Of a stretch of DNA of 64,000 bases, positions 15,287 through 22,678 are shown in pieces. A program made the translations under genes and the position numbers. Location: assembly GCA_023402395.1 (NCBI GenBank), contig JAEYGI010000072.1, positions 62,001 to 126,000 on the forward strand, in the 5' to 3' direction. Within the stretch, counting starts at the first letter, position 1. Each line of letters starts with the position of its first letter. This DNA comes from Bacillota bacterium. GTDB lineage: Bacteria > Bacillota > UBA4882 > UBA8346. The notes under the pieces were generated by a model. The model saw only the letters and a program-made list of their open reading frames with translations. It searched no databases and was not told the DNA's origin.

Positions 15287-16297
15287 ATGGAGGTGCGCGG
15301 AATCAAAATGACAGGCGTTTTTGATGATATTACACAAACCGTCGGCCGGACGCCACTGGTCAAACTGCGCCGCTTGAGCGCGGGGCTGGAAGCGACGGTG
15401 CTCGTCAAAGTGGAGTCATTCAACCCCCTTTCCAGCGTCAAGGACCGGATTGGGGTGGCGATGATCGAAGCGGCGGAACGGGCGGGAAAGATCAATCCGG
15501 ACACGGTGATCATCGAGCCCACCTCGGGGAATACCGGAATTGCGCTGGCATTCGTCTGCGCGGCCAGGGGGTACCGGTTGATCTTGACCATGCCGGAAAC
15601 CATGAGCCTGGAACGGCGGAAACTGATGAAAGCGCTCGGCGCCCAGATTGTACTGACCCTGGGGAGCAAAGGAATGGCCGGAGCAGTCGAGAAAGCGTTG
15701 GAACTCGCCGGAAAGACCCGGAACTCATTCATTCCCCAACAGTTTAAAAATCCGGCCAATCCGGAAATCCACGCGGCGACCACCGCGGAAGAGATTTGGC
15801 GGGATACCGGGGGGCAGGTTGATCTGTTCGTCGCCGGCGTGGGAACGGGCGGAACGATCACCGGCGTGGCACGGGCGCTTAAGCAGAAAAAGCCGGGGTT
15901 CAAAGCCATTGCCGTGGAGCCGGCGGATTCGCCGGTGCTGTCGGGCGGCAGGCCGGGTCCCCATCGGATTCAGGGGATCGGAGCCGGCTTTATCCCGGAT
16001 ATTTTCCGGCGGGACTTGATTGACGAGATCATTCCGGTCCAAGATCAAGACGCGGGAAACATCGCCCGCCGGTTGGCCCGGGAAGAAGGAATCTTGGTGG
16101 GGATCTCGTCGGGGGCTGCCGCTTACGTCGCGCTGAGGGCGGCCGAACGCCCCGAGAACCGGGGCAAAGTAATTGTGGCGCTGCTGCCCGACTCGGGAGA
16201 ACGGTATCTGTCGACGTGGCTGTTCAATGATCTGAGTCCCGAGGCGGAGTTGGAGAGCGGCGGCGTCGGGACGGAGACGGGCTTGACGCAAGGATAA
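15287..16297 (+). CDS. cysK: Cysteine synthase A (O-acetylserine sulfhydrylase)
   Basis: The protein has 336 residues. The pyridoxal phosphate Lys is in SSVKDRIG (about residue 52). The phosphate-binding and substrate loops are TSGNTG and GTGGTITG, and the C-terminus carries GISSGAA and LPDSGERYLSTWLF. All are hallmarks of CysK. The enzyme makes cysteine from O-acetylserine and sulfide in the cytoplasm. It lies 24 bases after the ATPase gene, so it is probably co-transcribed with the transporter. ATG 15287 follows GGGGAG; ATG 15308 would give the more typical N-terminus and is nearly as likely. Confidence 0.93.
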   Translation: MEVRGIKMTGVFDDITQTVGRTPLVKLRRLSAGLEATVLVKVESFNPLSSVKDRIGVAMIEAAERAGKINPDTVIIEPTSGNTGIALAFVCAARGYRLILTMPETMSLERRKLMKALGAQIVLTLGSKGMAGAVEKALELAGKTRNSFIPQQFKNPANPEIHAATTAEEIWRDTGGQVDLFVAGVGTGGTITGVARALKQKKPGFKAIAVEPADSPVLSGGRPGPHRIQGIGAGFIPDIFRRDLIDEIIPVQDQDAGNIARRLAREEGILVGISSGAAAYVALRAAERPENRGKVIVALLPDSGERYLSTWLFNDLSPEAELESGGVGTETGLTQG

Positions 16298-16326
16298 AAA
16301 TCACGAAATCAATGGGGGCGATGGAA

Positions 16327-17016
16327 ATGGCTTGGCTGAAACGCTATGGTGCCGTGATCGTTTTAGGGATCTGGCTCTGGTCCGTCATGGGTTGGGCGCT
16401 GGCCGCCACGCCGGCTCCGGGACGGGAGGTCGTCCTGGAGAAGGAGGATTGGAAGGCGCTGAACCGTTTTTTCAATTATTTCGCGGAAGTGTCGCTGGCC
16501 CCCTTTGAGAGGGATCACCTCAGCGATCCGGCATTGATCGAATTCGGGCTGCTTCATAGTTACTGGAACAACCGTCAGGCGTTCGAACCGCCGTCGGACT
16601 CGGGTTGGAACCGGGTCAGGGCCGAGGTGATCGAGCGTGCGGCGGAGAAGTTCTTCGGCCGGAAACCCGGCAGCCGTCAATCGATTCCCAACGACATCCG
16701 GTACGAGAACGGATATTACGAAATCAAGGTGAAGCGGGAGGAATCCTTTTACTTCGCGCAAGTCACCCGGTTCATCGACCACGGCCAGGGACTCTATACG
16801 GCGGACCTGAATATTTACATGTGCACCGGAAGTTGTTTCCTCGGCGATTTCAATAATTCGCCGGAAGAATGGAAACGGTTGGGAAGTGTCCCTGATCTGT
16901 CACGGAAGGTCAGGGCCCTGATCCGGAAGGTGGAGGACGGCGGCGGCAGCCGGTACATTTTGCTCGAATATCTGACACTAGAGATTCTTTCCGCCAAGCA
17001 AGCTTCGGCGGCTTAG
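16327..17016 (+). CDS. Secreted protein of unknown function
   Basis: The protein has 229 residues with an N-terminal signal peptide (cleavage probably after ALA near residue 27). The rest is soluble and mixed alpha/beta, with a pair of cysteines in YMCTGSCF that may form a disulfide. No family is recognised. The third of three close in-frame ATGs (16312, 16321, 16327) is chosen because GGGGGCG sits 6 bases before it. It follows cysK by 29 bases and ends the operon before a strong terminator. Confidence 0.7.
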   Translation: MAWLKRYGAVIVLGIWLWSVMGWALAATPAPGREVVLEKEDWKALNRFFNYFAEVSLAPFERDHLSDPALIEFGLLHSYWNNRQAFEPPSDSGWNRVRAEVIERAAEKFFGRKPGSRQSIPNDIRYENGYYEIKVKREESFYFAQVTRFIDHGQGLYTADLNIYMCTGSCFLGDFNNSPEEWKRLGSVPDLSRKVRALIRKVEDGGGSRYILLEYLTLEILSAKQASAA

Positions 17017-17033
17017 ACTTAAATAGAAAATAA

Positions 17034-17059
17034 AAAGAACCCAAGCGGGTTCTTTTTTT
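17034..17059 (+). terminator. Rho-independent terminator ending the cysK operon
   Basis: AAGAACCC and GGGTTCTT form an 8-bp perfect stem with an AAGC loop, followed by seven T. Confidence 0.9.
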
Positions 17060-17111
17060 AATGACTTAAAATCATTGAGACTCGTTTCCTGGAGCACCGT
17101 CCGGCTGTAAC

Positions 17112-17624
17112 TCAGCCTTTTAATTGAGATCTCCGGACCCAGTTGGCGGTCCGGTCCGCCAGCGCCAGATACAACCCGCTGAAACCGACCGTCGCCAGGA
17201 AGATCGTCAGGAAACGGGCCAGAACCGGCCCGGCCGCCGCGCTCCCGAACAGGCAATGATCGGTCATCAACTCCATGATGCCGAGATTGATAGCGAGAAT
17301 CAGTCCCGTGACCAGCGCGATCATCCGGTCATCTTTGGCGTAAAGCGGCCCGATGCCCAATGAGACGCCCAGCGGTCCGTTGACCAGCAGAAAGAAGATC
17401 CCGGCAAAGGCATTGACCAGCAACACTACGGTGCCGATGATCCAATAAACCAGGGGGCCGAACAGCGGACGGTGCCGGGTGATCAGAAAAACCGGCAAAG
17501 CGCTGATGATGCTGAGCCAAAGGCTAACGCCGGAGCAGAAGGCCGGCAGGAGTTGAATTCCGGCGGCCAAAACGGTCAAGCCGGTAATGATCGCCACGGT
17601 TCGAGGGTTTTTCAACTGAACCAC
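17112..17624 (-). CDS. Integral membrane protein of unknown function
   Basis: The protein has 170 residues with about five hydrophobic segments (near 10-30, 33-50, 55-82, 100-118, 130-152) and short polar loops. No motif is recognised. It starts at GTG with GAAAGGACGG just upstream. It stands alone on the minus strand and converges on the cysK operon, sharing the intergenic terminator region. Confidence 0.65.
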   Translation of the reverse strand: MVQLKNPRTVAIITGLTVLAAGIQLLPAFCSGVSLWLSIISALPVFLITRHRPLFGPLVYWIIGTVVLLVNAFAGIFFLLVNGPLGVSLGIGPLYAKDDRMIALVTGLILAINLGIMELMTDHCLFGSAAAGPVLARFLTIFLATVGFSGLYLALADRTANWVRRSQLKG

Positions 17625-18185
17625 CCGTCCTTTCGGTAGATGTTATGTGGGGGCCGGGGGAAACAGAACCGGAAAAGGCTGATTACCAATTGCCGGCAGG
17701 TTTGAACAATTGGTTTCAACCCCAGGAAGCCTGTGCGTGTATCCGGAACAACTTCAATATATGGTATATCATGCCGTAAAGTTGCACATTAGCTTGTGTT
17801 TATATTCTCAAAAACAAATTAGGCGCACAAGTTCCTGGGCGCTTCACTTCGGAAGCGTTTCAGTTCACTTTGGAAGGCCGGATATTACGCCGGTGTCAAA
17901 AATGACTTATTTTGGCCGGAGATTTTGTCGCTAGGCACGATCGTCATTTGAATTATGGCGCCGCTGAAATGATTTCTCGCTCCAAACTTGTCTTTTTCGA
18001 CAGCAACGATCATGCAGCGGCGAAATCTGGAATTTTGGTGACACCGGAAACCAATTTTTCGACATGGAAGCGATCGATGAAAGAGCCGGAACCGTTCGGA
18101 GTCGGGGAGAATATGTTGCGGTCAAATTTTTAACAATCGGATGATAATTTTGGCGCCCCGGGAGGAAAATAACGGAAATTGTAGA
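17625..18185. other. Gene-free region containing a dispersed repeat copy
   Basis: No credible protein gene was found in these 561 bases. Short frames at 17710, 17912 and 17931 lack ribosome binding sites and protein-like composition. The region holds repeat copy A (17758-17839), followed by about 340 bases of AT-richer sequence with no recognised element. Confidence 0.5.
17758..17839 (+). repeat. Dispersed intergenic repeat, copy A
   Basis: It shares an alignable core of about 82 bases with 37571-37651 (same strand) and 54261-54345 (opposite strand). The tract CACATTAGCTTGTG is identical in copies A and C. Within the repeat, (A)GCTTGTG and its complement CACAAG(C/T)T can pair as a stem around an A-rich loop. 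This is the most diverged copy. Confidence 0.8.
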
Positions 18186-18326
18186 ATGAGCCATATTCTA
18201 GAAGCGTTTGATAAGTCCCGGCCAAAGGTCGGAGTTGTACACAAAAGCATAGAAGAGAGCAACAAAGTTCTCCGTAAGGCTACAGCCGCATATTTGACTT
18301 ATAATAAGACTTCGTTGAAGGAGTGA
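18186..18326 (+). CDS. Possible 46-residue small protein upstream of dapF
   Basis: The frame encodes 46 residues with an amphipathic, charged composition (MSHILEAFDKSRPKVG; SIEESNKVLRKATAAYL). Its stop overlaps the AAGGAG ribosome binding site of dapF, seven bases before the dapF ATG, which would fit translational coupling. The ribosome binding site is weak and no family is recognised. It may be non-coding leader instead. Confidence 0.35.
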   Translation: MSHILEAFDKSRPKVGVVHKSIEESNKVLRKATAAYLTYNKTSLKE

Positions 18327-18332
18327 CTGACG

Positions 18333-19169
18333 ATGGAATTCACCAAAATGCATGGACTGGGCAATGATTTCATCCTTTTGAACGGCTTTGAGCGGCCACC
18401 GGCGGCCGATGTAACGGACCTGGCGATCCGGCTTTGCGACCGGCGGCTGGGAGTGGGCGGCGACGGCTTGATCCTGGTGTTGCCGTCTCTGACTGCGGCC
18501 GCCCTGATGCGGATTATCAACAGTGACGGCAGCGAGGCGGAGATGTGTGGCAACGGGATTCGCTGCTTCGCGAAATATGTTTACGACCGGGGGCTGGTTC
18601 GGACGGAACGATTCACCGTAGAGACCCTGGCCGGGTCGGTCGTTCCCCAATTGCGAATCGAAGCGGGGCGGATCACCGGAGTCCGGGTTGATATGGGCCG
18701 GCCCGGCCTGGAACGCTCCCTGATTCCGATGGAAGGCCCCGATGGCCCGGTGATCGATGAACCGCTGACCGCCGGGGGGGATACATACCGGATTACCAGC
18801 CTGTTGCTGGGTGTGCCGCATACCATGGTTTTCGTAGGGGACGCGGCCGGAGTGGACCGGGTCCGGATCGGGCCGCTGATCGAGCGTCATCCGGCGTTTC
18901 CGAGACGGACCAACGTCAATTTCGTGGAAGTCGTGAATGATCAGGAAATTCTGGTCCGGACCTGGGAACGGGGCGCCGGGGCGACGCTTGCCTGCGGCAC
19001 CGGTTCCTGCGCCGCGGCCGTGGCCGCCGCCCTGACCGGACGGACCGGCCGCCGGGTCACCGTTCACCTTGAGGTCGGGGACCTGCTCGTCGAATGGGAC
19101 GCCAGCGATACCGTTTATATGACCGGCCCGGCGGTTGAAGTCTTCACCGGCCAATTGACGGAAGGGTGA
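18333..19169 (+). CDS. dapF: Diaminopimelate epimerase
   Basis: The protein has 278 residues, the usual length. The opening KMHGLGNDF is diagnostic. The two catalytic cysteines are Cys72 in EMCGNGIRC and Cys221 in ACGTGSC. It converts LL- to meso-diaminopimelate for lysine and peptidoglycan synthesis in the cytoplasm. AAGGAG lies 8 bases upstream. The downstream tautomerase-like frame begins 6 bases after the stop. Confidence 0.96.
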   Translation: MEFTKMHGLGNDFILLNGFERPPAADVTDLAIRLCDRRLGVGGDGLILVLPSLTAAALMRIINSDGSEAEMCGNGIRCFAKYVYDRGLVRTERFTVETLAGSVVPQLRIEAGRITGVRVDMGRPGLERSLIPMEGPDGPVIDEPLTAGGDTYRITSLLLGVPHTMVFVGDAAGVDRVRIGPLIERHPAFPRRTNVNFVEVVNDQEILVRTWERGAGATLACGTGSCAAAVAAALTGRTGRRVTVHLEVGDLLVEWDASDTVYMTGPAVEVFTGQLTEG

Positions 19170-19175
19170 GCGGCG

Positions 19176-19553
19176 ATGCCTCAGATCAAATTGTACCTGC
19201 CCGAGGGCGGTGACGAGGCCCGGAAGCGGGAGTTGATCCGGAAGATCGGCTCCGCCGTGGTACATGCCTGGGTTTTCCGGACCTCATCGGCCAAGTATGG
19301 CTCTGCGAGACGCCGTTGCGGCACCGGGAGGTCCATCCCAACCGGGACCGTGGTTTTGCGTTCGTGGAGATCACCATCTATGCCGTTGCGGCACCGGGAG
19401 TTGAAACAACGGCTGATGGCGGGCATAGTATCGCTAATTCATGAGTTGCTGGGGATCGATCCCAGAGAGATCAACTGCTGTATTTACGAAGTGGCGTCCG
19501 AAAATTATTACGGGGTGTCCCACTCGTATATCGAGGAGTTGAAGCTGGGTTGA
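19176..19553 (+). pseudogene. Tautomerase-like gene altered by two compensating frameshifts
   Basis: The open frame reads a tautomerase-like start (MPQIKLYLPEGGDEARKREL) and end (ELLGIDPREINCCIYEV, then SENYYGVSHSY). Between about 19266 and 19395 it encodes an Arg/Ser-rich stretch unlike any protein. In the +2 frame the same bases read sensible sequence (LGFPDLIGQVWLCETPLRH; FAFVEITIYA). A one-base loss in the C run near 19266 and a compensating gain near 19385 explain this. The second shift lies in GCCGTTGCGGCACCGGGAG (19382-19400), an exact copy of 19312-19330. Pro1, the catalytic residue of tautomerases, is present. The frame is open, so a product with a scrambled middle could still be made. 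It follows dapF by 6 bases. Confidence 0.7.
19312..19400 (+). repeat. 19-bp exact direct repeat inside the damaged tautomerase gene
   Basis: GCCGTTGCGGCACCGGGAG occurs at 19312-19330 and again exactly 70 bases later at 19382-19400, in different reading frames of the ancestral protein. This looks like a short tract copied by template switching, which caused one of the two frameshifts. Confidence 0.8.
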
Positions 19554-19657
19554 TCGCCACCCGGCAAAACCGAGTAAATACATGAATGGGAAATCCATAG
19601 CTTATACAAACAAACTTCTTTTTGAAAGCTTTATGGAACGAGAGTGAGGTGACCGGC

Positions 19658-20491
19658 TTGTATCTGGCAATGGACGATCTCGGCACCGATGTGATGGAAG
19701 AACTCCAACGCGGGGAGACTGCGGCCAAATGGGCGCGGATTGAGCAGCTCGCCCTGGAATTTAAGGTAACCGGCATTCAATTCAATCCGGTGCTCTACCG
19801 CGATAAATTGAAATTGTCGCTGCGGGAGATTCCGGAGTCGATCCGGTCGCGCTTCCGCTGCACCTATCATCTGGGCGGGTTGTATTGCCTGACTTCCGCG
19901 GCGGAGCAGGAACAGCTGGATGAAGCGCTCGCCGAAGCGATGCATACCATCCTGGAGTGCGGCATGGAGCCGGATCTCTCATTTCACCCGCCTTTTTTGC
20001 TGGAATACTCGGAGGAAGCACGGCGCGACTCCGTCCGATGCCTGGGCCGGACCGTGGACCGGTGGCTGGCGAAGTTGGACGGCACCGGGATTGTGTTATC
20101 GTTGGAAACCTTGATCCGCCCCAAATATTTTGTGTTCGAGCATCTCGATCACTACCTGGAATTCGTTGCAGGCCATCCGGGGTTGGGGATGCTCATCGAT
20201 ATTTCCCACAATTTCAACGATGGACTGGCGCTGAACAGGCTGCTCGCCGAAGCGATGGCCGCCAGGGTCACCGGATTTCACCTGGGGGACGCCCGGTCCT
20301 GCGGTCCGTTCGAGACCGCGACCCATCTGCCGATCGGCCGGGGCGAGATCGATTTCCGGCATTGGCTGGCTCCGTTTGTGTCCAGTGATCGGATTTACGC
20401 GGCGCTGGAGATCCGGGGCACTGCGGCGGAGATCGCCTCCAGCGCGGCGTGGCTGCGGGATGAGGCGCTGGGGGGCAAAGAAGGAAATTAA
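19658..20491 (+). CDS. Sugar-phosphate isomerase/AP-endonuclease-like TIM-barrel protein
   Basis: The protein has 277 residues. The xylose-isomerase-like TIM barrel is indicated by motifs at successive strands: YHLGGLYCL, DLSFHPPFLL, IVLSLETLI, LGMLIDISHNFN, VTGFHLGDAR and LPIGRGEIDF. The His, Glu and Asp residues at these strand ends are the expected metal ligands. The start is taken as TTG 19658, because GAGGTGA lies 5 bases upstream and no ribosome binding site serves the longer frame from 19622. The substrate is unknown. Confidence 0.8.
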   Translation: MYLAMDDLGTDVMEELQRGETAAKWARIEQLALEFKVTGIQFNPVLYRDKLKLSLREIPESIRSRFRCTYHLGGLYCLTSAAEQEQLDEALAEAMHTILECGMEPDLSFHPPFLLEYSEEARRDSVRCLGRTVDRWLAKLDGTGIVLSLETLIRPKYFVFEHLDHYLEFVAGHPGLGMLIDISHNFNDGLALNRLLAEAMAARVTGFHLGDARSCGPFETATHLPIGRGEIDFRHWLAPFVSSDRIYAALEIRGTAAEIASSAAWLRDEALGGKEGN

Positions 20492-20554
20492 TCATAAACT
20501 ATTATGGTATAATTTGAATTGACGGAGCTACAGGATAAAAGGAGGGAACCGGAA

Positions 20555-20818
20555 TTGTATCAGATGATCGGCGCCGCGTGGTGCGATAAATGCCAGAAAG
20601 CTAAAGAGATCCTGCAGGAAAAGGGATTATGGGAACTTATTGAATACATTGATTTCGACAGTCCGGAGGGGAAGGGCATCGCCGAACGGGTCGGCGCGGA
20701 ACATATCCCGTTTTTCGTGGACGGCGGCGAGATGGTGGAATACGTCGGCCAGTTTCTTCATAAACTGACCGAGCTCCGGCTGGAGCAATCCTTCGGATTG
20801 GACGGGGCGGAATCATGA
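20555..20818 (+). CDS. Glutaredoxin-like small thiol-redox protein
   Basis: The protein has 87 residues. A CxxC redox site (AAWCDKCQKA, about residues 8-17) follows a short first strand, and a cis-Pro loop (AEHIPFFV) with an EYVGQ segment completes a glutaredoxin/thioredoxin-like fold. TTG 20555 is chosen because AAAGGAGGG ends 8 bases before it; the longer frame from 20519 has none. Its stop overlaps the start of the rubredoxin-flavoprotein gene, so the two are probably one redox unit. TGGTATAAT at about 20504-20512 may be the promoter. Confidence 0.8.
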   Translation: MYQMIGAAWCDKCQKAKEILQEKGLWELIEYIDFDSPEGKGIAERVGAEHIPFFVDGGEMVEYVGQFLHKLTELRLEQSFGLDGAES

Positions 20819-21438
20819 AACAATGGCGCTGCAAGGTCTGCGGGTATATCAGCGTCGGGCCGGAACCTCCGGAGGCCTGTCCGGTTTGCGGAGTTGGCCC
20901 GGAGCAGTTTGAGGCGATCGAAGACGAGCCGGCGCCGGCCGTTGCCGGAGACGACCATCGCCGGTTGCAGGGGATCCTGTTTCAGGTCCCCTGCGGATTG
21001 TTCGTGGTCAGCGCGGCCCGTGACGGCCGGCCCAACGGAATGATTAACAATACGGTGTTCTGGATCACCGACGCGCCTCTTCAGATCCTGGTGGGGATGG
21101 ACAAGCGGCATTTAACCAGCGAGTATGTCGCGGCCAGCGGGTCGTTGGCCGTGAATATTTTGACTCCGGACCGGACCGACCTGGTCAAACGGTTTGGATA
21201 TCAATCGGGCCGGGAGATCGATAAGTTCGCGGGGATCGCCTGGCATCCCGGCGTGACCGGCAGTCCCATTTTGGAAGAGGCCTCCGGATACCTGGAATGC
21301 CGGGTCCGGGCCGAGAAGACCATGGATGCCGGGACCCACTGGGTATTCTTGGCCGAGGTCGTCGCCGGAGAGCTTGCCGAAAAGTCCCCGATTATGACGT
21401 ACCAGGAGTACCGGGATTGGAAGAAGGAGCGGCGTTAA
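20815..21438 (+). CDS. Rubredoxin-flavin reductase fusion (high-molecular-weight rubredoxin-like)
   Basis: The protein has 207 residues. An N-terminal rubredoxin-like iron site (Cys6, Cys9, Cys22, Cys25 in CKVCG and CPVCG) is followed by a flavin-reductase-like FMN-binding domain (about 40-205; GLFVVSA, NTVFWITDAPLQILVGMDKRH). In known high-molecular-weight rubredoxins of acetogens, which feed electrons to flavodiiron proteins, the order is flavin domain then rubredoxin; here it is reversed. The gene overlaps the glutaredoxin-like gene by 4 bases. A role in oxygen or peroxide defence is inferred. Confidence 0.88.
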   Translation: MKQWRCKVCGYISVGPEPPEACPVCGVGPEQFEAIEDEPAPAVAGDDHRRLQGILFQVPCGLFVVSAARDGRPNGMINNTVFWITDAPLQILVGMDKRHLTSEYVAASGSLAVNILTPDRTDLVKRFGYQSGREIDKFAGIAWHPGVTGSPILEEASGYLECRVRAEKTMDAGTHWVFLAEVVAGELAEKSPIMTYQEYRDWKKERR

Positions 21439-21443
21439 TTCAA

Positions 21444-22451
21444 ATGTCTGAATTCATCACGTTAGGGATTGAATCTTCCTGCGACGAGACGTCAGTGGCG
21501 GTGGTGGCCGATGGAGTCCGGATCCAAAGCAACATCATCTCTTCGCAATTGGAACGGCACGCATTGTTTGGCGGCGTGGTTCCGGAGATCGCGGCCCGCT
21601 GTCATTTGGAGGCGATCTTGCCCATTTATCGCCTGGCGTTGCGCGAGGCCGGCATCGGCCTGGATCGGGTGAACCTGATCGCCGTCACCTACGGGCCGGG
21701 CTTGATCGGAAGCCTGCTGGTCGGGCTCTCCTTCGCCAAGGGGCTGGCGCTGGGCCGGCGGATTCCGCTGGTCGGAGTCAATCACATCGAGGGCCACATT
21801 TACGCCAATATCCTGGAACGGCCGGAGATCCGGCCGCCCCTGGTCTGTTTGACCGTTTCGGGCGGCCATACCGACCTGCTGTATCTGGAGCGCTGGGGCG
21901 AGTACCGAATTCTGGGCCGGACCAGGGATGACGCGGCCGGAGAGGCTTTTGACAAAGTGGCCCGGGCTTTGGGGTTGGGTTATCCGGGCGGGCCCAAGAT
22001 TGATCAGATCAGCCGCGGCGGCCCGGCGGACATCGAATTTATCCGGAACGCTTCGGCCAGCGGAAGTTATGACTTTTCCTTCAGCGGCTTGAAGACGGCG
22101 GTCATCAATTACCTGCACCGCCAAAGGCAGAGCGGGACGGAGATTGATGTTCGCCGGGCCGCCGCGAGCTTTCAGCGGCAGGCGGTCGATCAGTTGACTG
22201 ACCGGTTATTCCGGGCCGTTGACAATCTCGGAGCCCGTACCATTTTACTCTCCGGGGGAGTGGCTGCCAATACGCTGCTCCGGGAGCGCTGCGCCGTGGA
22301 GTCCGAAAAGCGGGGGGCCGCGCTGTATCTTCCGCCGCTGGTGCTTTGCACCGACAATGCGGCAATGATCGCGGCTGCCGGATATTTCCATTATCAAGCA
22401 AAAGGACCGTCACAACTGGATTTGACCGCTCAACCCGATCTCTGTTTATAA
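21444..22451 (+). CDS. tsaD: tRNA N6-adenosine threonylcarbamoyltransferase
   Basis: The protein has 335 residues. GIESSCDETS opens the ASKHA fold, and His114 and His118 in NHIEGHIYA bind the metal. SGGHTDL and the C-terminal SGGVAAN and TDNAAMIAAAG are further hallmarks. It transfers threonylcarbamoyl to A37 of ANN-decoding tRNAs with TsaB and TsaE, which are encoded about 16 kb away at 37.8-38.9 kb. The ATG at 21444 gives the standard N-terminus; the longer frame starting at 21297 overlaps the previous gene heavily. Confidence 0.96.
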   Translation: MSEFITLGIESSCDETSVAVVADGVRIQSNIISSQLERHALFGGVVPEIAARCHLEAILPIYRLALREAGIGLDRVNLIAVTYGPGLIGSLLVGLSFAKGLALGRRIPLVGVNHIEGHIYANILERPEIRPPLVCLTVSGGHTDLLYLERWGEYRILGRTRDDAAGEAFDKVARALGLGYPGGPKIDQISRGGPADIEFIRNASASGSYDFSFSGLKTAVINYLHRQRQSGTEIDVRRAAASFQRQAVDQLTDRLFRAVDNLGARTILLSGGVAANTLLRERCAVESEKRGAALYLPPLVLCTDNAAMIAAAGYFHYQAKGPSQLDLTAQPDLCL

Positions 22452-22454
22452 AAT

Positions 22455-22614
22455 TGTGGATAAGTTTTGCAGGATTTCATGGAAATCCAGTAATCGCAAC
22501 AAAGGGTTTTATACAGGTTAAAGTTGTGGATAACTTGGGGATATTGTGGATAAGTGCTAAAAATGAGTTTTCACAAGGATTGTCCTGTGGATAACTTGTG
22601 GATATTGTGGAAAA
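22455..22614 (+). other. Cluster of DnaA boxes
   Basis: TGTGGATAA, the exact complement of the DnaA box TTATCCACA, occurs at 22455-22463, 22525-22533, 22545-22553 and 22586-22594. Near-matches TGTGGATAT (22597-22605) and TGTGGAAAA (22606-22614) follow. All share one orientation within 160 bases. Four perfect 9-mers in so short a space is far above chance. dnaA and dnaN are not adjacent, so a DnaA-binding or titration cluster is more likely than oriC, but an origin cannot be excluded. Confidence 0.85.
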
Positions 22615-22678
22615 CCCAATAACCGCCATTTATCGCCGGATTATTCCAGCTAAAGGCGATTTTTCGCGAGGGAGGATC

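Noticed and set aside
22455..22614. CRISPR-like array or proven oriC
   Set aside because: The repeated 9-mers are DnaA boxes with irregular spacing and no spacer-repeat pattern. Without dnaA-dnaN or skew data an origin is not claimed.
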